Assembly (NCBI GenBank): GCA_036936605.1
Contig: JAUPFV010000001.1
Coordinates: 71,691,910 to 71,755,909 of the forward strand
Source: Limnanthes douglasii subsp. nivea
Taxonomy: Eukaryota > Streptophyta > Magnoliopsida > Brassicales > Limnanthaceae
Length of the DNA: 64,000 nt
Direction of reading: 5' to 3'
The translations under genes and the position numbers were made by a program. Below the pieces are notes generated by a model. That model saw nothing but the letters and a program-made list of their open reading frames with translations, was not told where the DNA came from and ran no database searches. Below, piece after piece: positions 23,201 through 34,899 of this stretch; positions within the stretch are counted from its first letter, which is position 1, and each line of letters starts with the position of its first letter.

Positions 23201-24860
23201 CGAGGTTGTTATTGCATGCCTTCAGTTGGCATAAATTTGTAGGAAAAACATGGTTGTGGAGTTGGGCTATAGTTAGTAACCTCTTTAGGGGAAGCAATAA
23301 GTCAGGATATCCTCTTTGGGTTCAAGCACCAAAACAATAAGACAGAGTACGAGGTTGTTATTGCATGCCTTCAGTTGGCATAAATTTGTAGGAAAAACAT
23401 GGTTCATTTGATAAGTGATTCATAGAATTTGATAAATCACATTATTGAGAAGGCAGAGGCTTGCAAGGAACACTTGATAAAATAATTGAAGGTTTTAAAA
23501 AGTCAAGCACAATTGTTCGATATTATCCCTTGTGAACAACTTCTGATGGCATAAGAATTTTTTGCACATGCTCTTTTTGTTAGAGTGTTTAAATATCAAA
23601 TCTTGGGTTAATTTAAATAAATATCTTCTAATATAAAAATATCTAATACTTATCCTAGATGAAACCTTCGAGGTATGTGTTAATAAGTTTGAAGATTAGA
23701 GGTCTGAAATTTTAAATGGTCTAAAATATGGTGTATACCCTAACTATAAGTCTGCAACGAGAATATTAAAATTCAAGGTGAAGATATTCCTCTTGTTAGG
23801 TGAAACTTTATATAATTAAGGGTTAATCTATATGATTTTATGATGCCTCAGACGTGAAGAACCTTTGGTGGTATTAAAGAAACATTATAATGGATAAGGT
23901 TCAGCATATTATAACTTTAAACCACTGACTCGTAGGATTTTATTAGCATGATTTTATTGGCCTACCATACTTGTCGACACAAATGAGCTGGTAAAAAGGC
24001 GTGATTCGTGTGAACGGTTTGCTAACAAGATTCATTGTCTGGCAGTACCTCCATAGTCCGTATCTGAGGCCTTCATTCTTGACAGGTGGAGACTCGACCA
24101 GGTCGGACCTCACCTAAAGCATCGAGAGATCTTCAATATATTATTTTGGTTGTAGATTATTTTTTCAAATAGTTATAGGTCGAACCACTCTCTAAGATAA
24201 TGATAAAAATATGATTAAATTCATTTTAACCATTATTTGTCACAAGTTCGTGATGTTGAAGTCGATAACTACTAATAATGGTCTCAATTCTAGAATACTG
24301 AGATGGATTCTTTATGCCAAACTAGAGACAAAGAACCACATTTATCAACTCATTTTAATCCGCATGCAAATGACCACGTAGAAATAACTAAGAAAAATAT
24401 CTTATAAGGGTTAAAAAATAACCTAACAATAGTGGCCGAAAAATAGCCAAACTACCTCCAATAGGTATTATGGGCTTAGCAAACAACGTCACAAACCCCC
24501 AACTGCGAAACTATTTTTTCACTTGTATATGACATGGATGTAGTGGTCGTAACAGAAATAAAATTGACTCTTTTCTAGTTATCTAACTATTCACGAGAAG
24601 GAAATGATGAAGGAAAAATGGTCGAACTAGATCTCAAGAGAAATATGTACATTTTGAATGTTTGAATGCATGAGTTCAAGGACAATGATAGGGTCTTGAG
24701 AAATATTTTTCTACGCACGGAATATTGGAGCTTCTAAAGCTTTGTAAAACTAGGAAGGTCGTTATACCATAGTCGAAATAATCAAAGTCGGAACTTACAA
24801 ACTGGTGAATGAAGAAAGGATAAAAATTCAACCCCTTTGAACATTTAACATCTTCGGTTA
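20280..24860 (+). pseudogene. Heavily decayed Tat-like Ty3/gypsy gag-pol remnant
   Basis: Fragments in order match the same gene order as copy A but on the plus strand: a knuckle-like YHNDIGHWAKDC near 20500; protease flank GPHNDVILI near 21010 and VVDHQTFYNAIFDISWL near 21270; an RT N-terminal region near 21650-21860; RT core FMDVNAGYNHIQM near 22030, TTDRGLHFYNIM, and VYINDMLVKS near 22220 (catalytic YIDD altered to YIND); then KRGIEVN. RNase H remnants lie at 22660-23400, integrase scraps (RWRLDQVGPHLK) near 24090 and a C-terminal SRNLQTG-like piece near 24780. Many stops and shifts show it is dead. No LTRs were found. It belongs to an older layer than copies A and B. Confidence 0.85.
23104..23401. 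repeat. 149-bp direct tandem duplication inside decayed gypsy pol
   Basis: The unit beginning GTTGTGGAGTTGGGCTATAG starts at 23104 and again at 23253. The copies differ at only a few positions (CTATGGG/CTTTGGG, ACAAAGT/ACAGAGT). The period is not a multiple of three, and it falls in the RNase H remnant, so it arose after coding function was lost. Confidence 0.95.
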
Positions 24861-27800
24861 TATCATATATATATATATATATATTACTAATGTGTTTTCA
24901 GTTTTGAACAAAATATTTTTAAATTTTTGAAGGGATTTGTGGCATACTTGTTCCTACCCTGGTGGGGCATGAAAGTTTTAATGAGGTACATACATAACCA
25001 ACCAACGTATCTAATAAATTTGTTGTCATTTTAATCATGTGTGGTTGTCTTTGATTTGGTTAAAGCACTTTAGTTGGTCGACTAGGTGTTTCAGTGCTCT
25101 CAGTGAAATATTCCGACCAGAATGAGTCAAAAAATAGTATTCAAAATTTTTAATCATAATTAATTTTAGAGCTCATAAAATTTTCCAACCTTAGTTTGTC
25201 AAGGAGTGAACCTAATGAAAGTGCTCCAACCATGGTTGGTCAACTTTGTTAGGCCTGAAATTCAAAATATTATGAAACAGACTAAGCATAAAGAGTCCAG
25301 AGTGGACCAAATGACCAAAATTCAAAAGAGCGTGTACCAAACCGTTGAAATTCAATAGATTCTGAGCGGACCAAATATTAAAAATTTGAATAGATGAATA
25401 TGGCCCAAACCTACAAATAAAATACATCACAAAATACCATGGTCATATAAGGAATTGAGTTACAAAATGAAAGTGTTTTGGCCATCCAATAAATTTAGTG
25501 CAAAAGTAAATATAACAAAACATTCACTCTTAGCATGTTGCATCCCAAGGGCCACTAATTTTGAAAAAATAAAAAACCAAAGTGAAAGATAAAGTTACCT
25601 ACATTCACTCTTGCAACAGTATTTGCTAGGTTTTGAATGGATTATTCCATTTCTTTGGTTTTCGTCTTGTTTCCATATCCAACTTCATCTTTCATCTCTT
25701 TGTGTTATCTTTGACAACCACTTTAACAAGTTTGTTGGTGATCGGAACTATATTCTATAAATAATCGATGTAGAGGTTATAGTACTTCTAGTGGAAGCTG
25801 ACGACCATTATAAAATTTAAGGAATCACATTGTTTGGCCAAAACATCTAATATAAGTGTTTTTAAGCAGCTACAACCTCATTATGAAGCGTCCCTTCTTT
25901 GGCAAGCGAATTCATCCAAAAGGAGGTGGATTCAGAAATATGCTACATCAAGCGTGTCACTTATGTCTTTAATGTTGGTATATTAATATTTGAAACTTGA
26001 CCCTCATGTTTTGTTGCATAAGTGTGGAATTCTGCTTATTTTGCTACGTGAATTGATCAGATAATTCATTTACCTTCTTCTTAAGTTTTTCCTTTGCTCC
26101 ATCTTGGTATTTTTTCTTTTAAAAATATGTAGATTTTCAACTTTTGATGGTTTACTCAACCATATCCTAATCTTGTACATGCTTAATAGAATTTATTATT
26201 AAGACTGATACTTTGAAAAAAATCAAGTGATTCTCATCGGAAATATTATGGACTACCCCAAAGGTCGTTCTCATTCTCCGAAAGTATAATAATTAAATAT
26301 CAATAAAGAAAAATATTAATTTAAAAAAAGTATAGGCGTACATGATGAGAACGTGATATCTCAAAGTGAAGGTTCGTTATCCAAGCAAACGCGTCGTGAA
26401 GAAGTTGATTGGTGGAAGCCACTGATGTGCTGGCAGCAGCTGTATAACGAGTGACCAATTTTCCAACGTTTTGAGCTACCATTGGGGTAACTTTTCATTC
26501 CCTTCATCTTTGATATTCTATTGGGGAGAATTCCTGCAAGATGGGGTGAATTTATTAATTGAGTTGTTAATCGAAGCAGCTTATTGGCCTTTCACATCTT
26601 AGACCTGATCATTCAGTTTTGGATTATGGTCTTCAAAGAGACTAAATTAACTCGGCGCGGTCCGGCTCAGTCCAAATTGAAGCCAAACTCATCGGTGACT
26701 CCTGTGATACAACATGTTTAGAGAGACGTTTTGAGATCTTCTCTCAATCACCATAGCATTCTCGTATTACCCATTTTAAATATTTTCCACCTATCGGCGT
26801 CAGAATACTTTCAAACAGGATAACTTCAACCCAAAATACTCTTTGTATATTCATACTTCGACAAGCTCGTTGAGAATTATGGAAGTTACTAATAAAGAAA
26901 TTATTAATTGATATTTGGACCAGATTATGAACTGATTTTAGTTGTATTTATTACACTTAAAAATTTTAATAATTTATTTTTTATACTAACAGATTTTTAA
27001 TATCTTTGAAATTCAAATCGATCACTATAAATATAACATGTCATATTATTTGTAGCGAGCAAACATTCATTATTCTATTTCAAAGACATTAAATATTATT
27101 TTTTAACAATCTTATTATTATTTATTGTTCACACTAAAATTTATTCGATTATTAATATAACCACCCAATCAAACACGATTTTTTTATCGTGTAAATCCAG
27201 GCTCATCAACTATATAACAAAATTTGATATTTAAAATTTTAATAAATATTGACATGGCACAATTTTAACGAAGTGATTCTTTACCTGAAAAGATTACAAA
27301 TAAATATAACTTAAAATCAAAAAGTAAAAATAATTAATAATTTATTTGTTGATGTAAATTTTAAATTAAATTACGCTACTATTAAAATATATAAATCTAA
27401 ATATTTAGATTTGTAAATCTAAAAAGTAACTATATCGATCAAATCAAAATCTTAATACGTGAAGCGTTTAAAAAAAACAATTAGATAATGCATTTCTTTT
27501 CTGGAATTTGTTTTATTATTGATAAATACTGTAGTGGAAAAGATGTTTATAGAATAAATTTGGATCTAAAAATAATACAACATAAAAAGCAAGAATAAAA
27601 GAAATATAAAAACAAATCAATAATTTGAAGTAAAGGAAATTAATTCATATAAACATTATTTTTCTGGTTATAACATATTAAAAAATGGTAATGCAGAAGA
27701 AAAAGTTAAACTACATGTGAAAATATACTCGTTGGGGTACTATTACTAGGGTAGTGGTAGTGGTAGTGGGTATTAGTACTATTAGATGAGGCTGACAAAA

Positions 27801-28279
27801 AAACGCGTGGGTAAATAGAAGTATTGGTGGCACAAATACAAACAATATTGGCAGGTAACGGTACTAGTACTAGTACTGTGTCAGTGTGCTCCCAGCCTCC
27901 CACCATCTTCTCTCTTTTGTCCTACGGCTGATGTCCTTTTCCTCGATTTTCTCCAGCCATTTTAGTACTACATCCTTAAACTTTTTACGTAGTATACGCT
28001 TTTTCATAAGAAAATTGTCTGACTATGACACCCAGTTCGCATAAAAATAAAACAAATGTAAAATTATTTTAATGGTGGTGACCCTTGATGCGAAAATGCG
28101 AAAATGTACAGAAATATTGCACTGCTTATATAAAAATATGCAAAAATGTGCAGGGTAATGCTAAAAATTAAACATTTTTTTTTATAGATGTTACACGGTT
28201 GGATTTTACATTTTTTATAATATCTTTCATCTAATTTTGGATAAATTTGTTCTTTTTAGAAAATTTAGATATAAAGGGT
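24861..28279. other. AT-rich region, probable 3' part of the decayed gypsy element plus spacer
   Basis: It starts with an (AT)n run (24864-24884). A short open stretch on the minus strand at about 26345-26480 reads VAQNVGKLVTRYTAAASTSV, then ASTNQLLHDAFAWITNL. This is antisense to the adjacent pol and sits where a Tat aORF would be. Further right, GGTAGT repeats occur at about 27752-27775 and a CTAGTACTAGTAC palindromic run near 27865. No host gene is visible. Confidence 0.45.
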
Positions 28280-28670
28280 TTTGATAAATCTCTTAACATT
28301 TTTTTTCTTTTTTTTTTTCTAAAAACTTCTCAAGCACTCAAGAATCGACCGATAATCAAACTTAAATTTTTGAAGAATCCAAACTCAGAATAACATAAAA
28401 GTAAGAAATACAAGCCTATTGTTAATTTTTTTTTAGTTTTCGTTAAGCATAAACGGTGAAAAATAAGGTTTTTAGGTTTCGTTTTTAAAAGTTTGATTTT
28501 TGCATAATTTTAGGTGTTGTTTTGTTATATTAGTGTTGTATTGTTGTTACTTATGTTAGGATCTTTGTTTTTGTGTTTGATTTTGTTGCAAATGACCGCG
28601 TATGGATAATATTATGATTTTAGATCTCGGCTTAAGCTGGTCGCACGATAGTGCTACCATAATTCATCTC

Positions 28671-28770
28671 GTCGCACGATCGTGCGACCAGGATGATAGT
28701 TCGTCGCATGCGACGAGGTTGGTAGTGTTGTCACATGCGACATACATACTTACTTTGTCGCATGCGACAA
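28671..28770. repeat. Cluster of perfect CpG-rich palindromes
   Basis: Three perfect palindromes lie within 100 bp: GTCGCACGATCGTGCGAC (28671-28688), TCGTCGCATGCGACGA (28701-28716) and TTGTCGCATGCGACAA (28755-28770). A further related GTCGCACGATAGTGC lies at about 28640. They share a GTCGC...GCGAC core in otherwise AT-rich DNA. They could be protein-binding sites, for example subterminal transposase sites, or decay products of a short-unit repeat. Confidence 0.9.
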
Positions 28771-28859
28771 ATAACATAAGTTGTCTCGTGCGATAATTAT
28801 ACTTATATTTTTTTATTTTTCTTTCACTAATATCTATTACTTTATGCTGTTTTTACAAG

Positions 28860-29230
28860 ATGGGCTGTATCTAGAGCACCGTGAAAATCCGTTTAATAAA
28901 AAGCAAGCGCGGGCGCGCGAGGGGCTTTTGGCACGTGAGACAAATAAAGCTAATGTTTCCCCTGAGCATGTGGAGGCAGGTCCCGCCAAGGGACAAACTC
29001 CTGGTTCTCGGACGAAACAACGCCTACTTCGTCATCCAAGTGACGATGGGATTCGTATGGCTGTCGGTAGCACCGGTGCAGGTTCGTCTTCACAGGCACC
29101 TGATCTTCCGTATGTTGACGATGAAGCAGATGCACTGGATGGATCGTTGGATATGAAAGGGCCGGAGTGGCGGGAGGCACCGCAGGGATTACATGCATGT
29201 TATGAGGACGATGCACCCGACGCACCCTAG
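28860..29230 (+). CDS. Unrecognised exon-like open frame in MULE locus
   Basis: It follows an acceptor-like TGCTGTTTTTACAAG at about 28858. The frame encodes DGLYLEHRENPFNKKQARAR, a GTP/Ser/Gln-rich middle and an acidic end (YVDDEADALDGSLD). It stops at 29228-29230, but further open segments in nearby frames (YHSRGENSNAMYKVW; PYGGVDYAGYDQIAQYA around 29340) suggest a decayed longer gene with stops. I do not recognise a family. It is GC-richer than its surroundings, which supports former coding function. It is divergent to the transposase. Confidence 0.35.
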
Positions 29231-29931
29231 TTGCACTGGCATACCATAGTAGGGGAGAGAATAGCAACGCGATGTACAAAGTTTGGGTAAATAAGAAGCT
29301 ATGGTATATCGTTAGTATATCTGGTCCAGGTGGAGGTCCTCAGTTGTAGCCATATGGTGGGGTTGACTACGCAGGATACGATCAGATCGCACAATATGCT
29401 CTATCCATACCGACGCTGGAGTACGACGATCTGGTATAGAACACCCTTCACATGTGCAGGATTGCTGAACGGTACAGACGTCATTGATTCAGATCGCAGG
29501 AGGGTGTTTTTATTATCTCGTTATTTCATATGTTAGACTTTTCTAGATTATCATTCGATTTTGTAACCGTATAACTTTATGACAACATTTATTTTATTTA
29601 TTTCTTCGTTTTTACATCGCATTCTCAATTTTTATTTGAACAACGTAGTTAAAAACATAATTATAAAATGTAGTTAAAATGAATGTGAAAAACCTAGTAA
29701 AAAACATGGTTGAAAGTAACTCCCTTTAAAAGTTAATCCCTCCAAAATAAATCCCTCCAAAATTAACTCTCTCCAAAATATTTCCCGTCATTGTGACTTC
29801 CCACTAATTAAAATTTTCCACCTAATAAGGTACCCCACTTCATTTTACCTATATAAATGAGTTATTAAGAAGTCTTATAAGACACCAAAACAAGCATTCA
29901 AAAACAAATAAAAATAAAAACACATTACCAT

Positions 29932-30309
29932 ATGGAGTTCAATGTCGATGAAGACTACCAAATGCTTCAGGCAGTGAAAGTTTCCAAACGTGAGATGGGG
30001 GAAGATATCAGTGATGCGTTTTTTGAGCGGGTTTTATGCAGGATGTACTTCAGTTACGAACATGGTGGAACAAGAGGACTTGTTGTGCGCAGTCGTGACC
30101 AAATCAAAAATAGGTACCTATTTTGCCAACCGCTACAAAGTTTACTCTTCTTGTCATTTAAGATTAAGCAAGAAGCGGTCGTTATCTGGGGCATGACTGT
30201 CGTAGACTACATCAAAAGGGATATGGTGGCATATTTTGATGATAGGATTACGGAAAGGGGAGAAGGGGATGAATCGGACGATTACATGGTATATGACATT
30301 GACGAATGA
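29932..30309 (+). CDS. Small Myb/SANT-like protein (putative)
   Basis: 125 aa, starting ATGGAGTTCAATGTCGATG after an A-rich leader; upstream, near 29850, a TATATAA-type box suggests a promoter. The pattern ED..MLQAVKVSKREMGEDISDAFFERVLCRMYFSY...RSRDQIKNRYLF resembles the trihelix/SANT-like domain of plant proteins related to PIF/Harbinger and NAM-associated ORFs (ED..L..AW..VS.D...G......FW.RI...Y.......QCKNRW). Key tryptophans are replaced by other residues. The C-terminus is acidic (DESDDYMVYDIDE). It could be a captured fragment in the MULE. Function unknown. Confidence 0.4.
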   Translation: MEFNVDEDYQMLQAVKVSKREMGEDISDAFFERVLCRMYFSYEHGGTRGLVVRSRDQIKNRYLFCQPLQSLLFLSFKIKQEAVVIWGMTVVDYIKRDMVAYFDDRITERGEGDESDDYMVYDIDE

Positions 30310-30554
30310 AGAATCTTGTTTTTTTGGTATTTTCGATTAATCTTGTATGTTTTTATGTTTTAATTAGTCTTTATGCCTTTATGTTTTTGCGGTTTTATCC
30401 ATGCTTTTATGTTTTAATTAGTCTTTATCTTTTGTTACAGTGTTGTTCTATTAATTAAGAGTCATATGTTTTTAAAGTTCAAATGTCACATGAGAATACT
30501 TTAATTAATCGTCTCAATTAGTGAAATTGAGGATAAAATTTAATAAAAAACTTC

Positions 30555-30960
30555 GCTTGAAAAATGTCCAATAGACCATCGCAATTAGGTCGTGCGACAC
30601 AAGCTCTCTGTTTGAAAAAAACACAGCCAAATGGTTTGCCTTGCGTCGCATACGAATGGTTCAAAAGAGCGTCGCAAATTAGGTCACGCGACGCAAGCTC
30701 TCTGTTTGAAAAAATAGAGCCAAATGGTTTGCATTGCGTCGCATGCGACTGGTTCAATATAGCATCGTAATTAGTCGTGTGACGCAAGCTCTTTGTTTGA
30801 AAAAACACAGCCAAATTGTTTGCCTTGTGTCGCATGCGACTGGTTCAAAAGAGACTCGCAATTAGGTCGTACGACTCGAGCTCTCTGTTTGACATAACAT
30901 ATACAAATGGTTTGCCTTGCGTCACATGCGATTGGTTTAAAAGAACGTCGTGCCCGATAT
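30555..30960. repeat. About 92-bp tandem repeat, 4 degenerate copies, with GTCGCATGCGAC palindromes
   Basis: The word AAGCTCTCTGTTTGAAAAAA recurs at 30601, 30695, 30786 (one mismatch) and 30878 (degenerate), spaced 91-94 bp. Each unit also has CCAAATGGTTTGCCTTGCGTCGCATGCGACTGGTTCAAA or a variant; the perfect 12-bp palindrome GTCGCATGCGAC occurs at about 30738 and 30828. The short ORFs on both strands here are read-through of the repeat. Confidence 0.9.
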
Positions 30961-31099
30961 GTCTAATACGTGCTCGCACGTGATGCGTTTAATTCAACAT
31001 TACTACTCGAAAAGCTTATTAATTGAACAAAAACCCAACATCATACAAAATTACGTAAATTATTTTACAAAATTACTTCAAATGTCGTACGGAATCATT

Positions 31100-33993
31100 T
31101 CAAATGTCGTTTCTTGTTAAATCGGTTACATGTGGTTTTTTGTTCAAGTTGATTTTCCTAGCTTGTATTATTTGTGTTAATTTATTGAACCGACGGTAAT
31201 ACGGATACGCCCATTGACTTGCTTTTTCGGTTGCGTAAGCACCCCAGGTAGGGTATAATGGAGGCAATGGCCCATCGGGTGGAGTAGTAATCTGCAAGGA
31301 AAAGAAGAAATGAATGCATTTTGTAATTGATATGTAAGAAATTGGGAAAAAATGATATACTTACATTAACAAAGTGACATCTATGTACGAAAGCAATCCC
31401 AACTTCTATAATCGTTGAAATGTTGACGGGTGGGCGTCCACAGATTGGTAGATACGTTAACGACGATGCTTGCGATACATGGTATACCATGCATTGATAT
31501 CTTGTCGCAATGACTAGTCCAATGTCCGGAAATGTCATCCAATAGTGGCTACTAGGGTTGGGCTTGAAGTAATCCAACCTATGTACCAAATCGTCAAACA
31601 CCTTCGGCGAACCATATACATCCAACCAAGATACACCGTTTTCTTGCAACTCCTTCAACAGATCGCGTCTAACATCCTCCCATCTATCTTCATTATTGTA
31701 TATTGAATGCACTACAGAACGATATCCGCACTGTTCGTCCGGAAGAACGTCAACTAACGTAATAATATAAGTGTGTAGAAATGACGGGATGCAATCCGGA
31801 TATAATGTTAAGATCTCATCCTTAACAATTTTCTTTGGCCTTCTAACTTTCTTTTTTGCTAGTGGAGGTTTGGTGGTACGATGGGAACCACGTTGGATGC
31901 GGCTGTGCTTCCTAACATGTTAACGGGTGTACTACCTATCGAGTTAGTCGGAGTACTAGCATTAACGGTTTGTTCAATGGTATATTCCCACGAACTAGGG
32001 TTTCGTTTAGTCGATTTATCAACGCCTCCCTTTGGCCTACCCTTAGCTCTAACCGATTCTTTGGGATCTTGAATATGACTTGTCTCGGGCCTTAAAATTT
32101 GCATAACCCGATTGATAATGTGGTTTTGTTGGTCGGGGCGGAAACTATGAATGGAGCTGTCAATTATCGAAAGTTTTTTTACAATTCTTCCTCACGAGAA
32201 CTAGGATCTCTATGAAAAATATCTAATCTTTTCCAAAAGACATCCACATCTTCTAAAGGGATGCACAAGGTAACCTATGTGTTTTCCTAAGGAAACATCA
32301 TCCGCGTGCTACCCCATATACTCCTATATTTTTAGCACGTACAATAATAAGCATCAATATCTTTAGACCCGCATGTGACACATGACCTTTAAGATTTTGG
32401 GTCAAAACACCATCAAAACCGGGAATTGTTCGAAACTTACTTCGCTTGAATGCTTCGACGATCCCTGCATGCTGCTTTGTTAATAAGTTGTGAACTTTTT
32501 CTAAAAAAAGCACAAAATTGCATTGATTCATCCCAAGGTATTTTTTGAGGGACGAGTGAGAACCCTCCACCCTACATAATACAAATACAAAATTATGACC
32601 TTATTTTAAAAGAAACATAATAGCTAAACCAAAAATTGGATAAAAGGACAAACCTATTTGTAGTTGTTTGGCCATAATGTTTAATCTTGTTCGTTCGATA
32701 CGTAAGAAACTTGTCACCATATTTTGTTATCCACGCGTCCATAACGTACGCAAAACACTTGGGTTGAGAGGCGAACATCTCCTTGAATGTAGCTAGATTA
32801 TTTTCGTAGCTCTCAACCGTGTTCACTCCAGCAACATAACCGTAAAACTCAACAAATACCGTCCCAAAAATGTTCTTACTAATATGCCACGTGCATAGTA
32901 AGTGTTGTGTTCTCGGAAAAGTATCTTCGATTTCTCGCATGAGAGCTAACTCTCGATCGGTAACAATAACGCTCAGAAATGCGCACATGTTATCCATCAT
33001 CAAACCACGAAGAGTTTCCAAAGCCCATACATAATTTGCAATCTTCTCTCCGCTCATAAACACATACGCAATGGTAAATGTAATGGAAGTCGACGTTAAA
33101 CCAACAATATCTAATAAAGGCATCTTATACCTAGTCGTCTTGTACGTACAATCCATGAATAGCACATTAGGGAATGTACGTAATAAGTCTATGCTCGTCG
33201 GATGTACGGAAAAAAAATCAGTGATCACCTTTGAATTGTCTTTCGGACGCTTCCACGTGGAGTATCCATTCTCCTTCAATTTCGTCAACAAATATTGCAT
33301 ATGCGTTTATCCCTCGTGCTAAACATCCCGATGTTTTTTGCGGCAATTGTAGATTGCACACATGTTCGAAACGTTCTCGGGATATTGGTACTTCAAACCG
33401 CTATATATCTCCCTAGAATATGAACCGAGGTGAGACAAACTACAAACTAGTTCATTTTCATCCTGTTTTAGCCTACAAGCGCGGGAATGACCGTCTAAGC
33501 GAACTTAGGGTTCATGATTATGCATACCGTTTATTACCTCCAAACGTCATTTCATGGCTAGTACGTCGATGGGATGACCTTTTAATGCAAACGAACAATT
33601 ACATTTCTTCGTCGATATCTTACGCTTTCTTAACGTGTCCGGCTTTGCTTTTGATACGAATACACCGTACCGCTTGCAAGCGTAATCTAACCTAGGAGTT
33701 CTTCCTCATTTCTCGCTATCGTAGAGCTTTATAATCATGACAAACTTAATATTATTCGATTCAATGTCCACAAAAGCATCTAATTCTTCTTTCGTAAATA
33801 ACTTATCTGTTTTGAATATTATAGTGTGGTCGGGCATCCATAAATGGAGGCTAGGCAGGTTCCTCCTACAAAATATAACAATTGAATTTATAAGTTTTTC
33901 TAATAGTGCAATCACACAAGACATGTCTTCTAATCTATCGCACGAGACATGTCTCTTAAGCGGTCGTACGCGAAAGCATTTGAACACAGTCAC
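31100..33993 (-). pseudogene. MULE transposase fused to OTU-like cysteine protease domain
   Basis: The N-terminal region (33993-33560) has LDYACKRYGVFVSKAKPD and a CxC motif (KKCNCSF) as in MULE DNA-binding domains. The transposase follows: YPENVSNMCAIYNCRKKHRD, VLFMDCTYKTTRYKMPLLDI (catalytic Asp), VIVTDRELALMREIEDTFP (Asp), LLCTWHISKN (CxxH), then EGSHSSLKKYLG. A linker (ESVRAKGRPKGGVDKSTKRN) leads to an OTU-like domain: LPDEQCGYRSVVHSIYNNED (catalytic-type D..C), YWMTFPDIGLVIATRY and RCHFVN with a candidate catalytic His. A 73-bp intron (31364-31292, GTAAGT...TTGCAG) is in frame, and the last exon ends at 31100. In-frame stops near 33515, 33485, 33325 and 33311 show decay in the N-terminal half. 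Confidence 0.85.
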
Positions 33994-34440
33994 ATATCTT
34001 CATGCGACGCATAGGGAATTATTGTCACACGTTCTTGCGACGACGACGATGTTCATCGCGCGATGTCCGTGCGACCAGGCCAAAAAATGTAAAACATAGT
34101 TTAGCTTCTTACCTCTATGCGGTAAGCTTCCTACTCGTCTAGCAAGTATTCCAAAGAGACGTCCACTTCATCATTGTCCATGGATACTCCAATTTTTGGT
34201 TCTTTGTGGTGAATTTTATTGGTTTGGGTCAAAAAATGGAACTTTTAGGGTTTAATGGGTTTGTGGTAGTAAATATTGATGGAAAGCTTGTGGATTTAGG
34301 GTAACAATTGATGAATTTCAGATTTTGGGTTGATTTTGAGGATAAATGACATGAGTGTAATTACTTAGAGGGAGAAGGATAATTTGAGAATTTCAAGTTT
34401 GAGTTTGAAAAAACAGGGAATATTGTGAGAGGTCTATCAA
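33930..34440. other. Right part of MULE locus, GTCGC-type words, no gene
   Basis: At 33930-34080 CpG-rich words recur (CGCACGAGACATG, TCATGCGACGCATAG, CTTGCGACGACGACG, ATCGCGCGATG, CCGTGCGACC), similar in style to the clusters at 28.67 and 30.6 kb. From 34085 to 34440 the sequence is AT-rich leader-like DNA that may hold the transposase promoter (read leftwards). Confidence 0.5.
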
Positions 34441-34899
34441 AATATATTTAATTCATAAAAGTTGTATATATAATTCATAAAAACAATACTAAAATATTAA
34501 TTTGATTTTTATGATATGCGGCTTACTTCTTTTTTTAATTATAGTAATATTATCAAATATTATTTATTCAACAATTAAATATTTGTTATTTAGCAATTAA
34601 TTTTTAAAAATATATAAAAATAATATTAATAATAAAAATATTATCAAGTCGGAGGAATAATATTTAATGGCTTTAAAACAAATAAAACAAATAGTATATT
34701 CATCATCTTATTATAATGTATATAATAAGGTGGTATGTTTTATCTAACACTCCTATGTGATTACTTTTATTTTAAAGTTTTTAATTATCTTATTTACACA
34801 TTTAATAAAATAATTTGAAAATACGTTCGTAGAATACAACTGTTTGAGTAATTAATCAGAACGGTTTTGTTTTGGGTACATTCCAAAAGGCCTCTTACT

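Larger units (their letters stand above)
28280..34440. mobile_element. Mutator-like element (MULE) locus, approximate limits
   Basis: The core is a minus-strand MULE transposase-OTU frame (33993-31100). Candidate terminal inverted repeats are weak: the left end reads TTTTGATAAATCTCTTAACATT near 28280, and the reverse complement of the right end reads TTTTGATAGACCTCTCACAATATT near 34420. No clear 9-bp target duplication is visible, so the limits are provisional. Inside lie plus-strand accessory frames (28860-30309) and three clusters of GTCGC/GCGAC motifs. Confidence 0.5.

Noticed and set aside
28602..28796. 64-aa frame across the palindrome cluster
   Set aside because: Low complexity created by repeated GTCGCATGCGAC words.
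30518..30835. 105-aa minus-strand frame with repeated motifs
   Set aside because: Read-through of the 92-bp tandem repeat, with a mirror ORF on the other strand.
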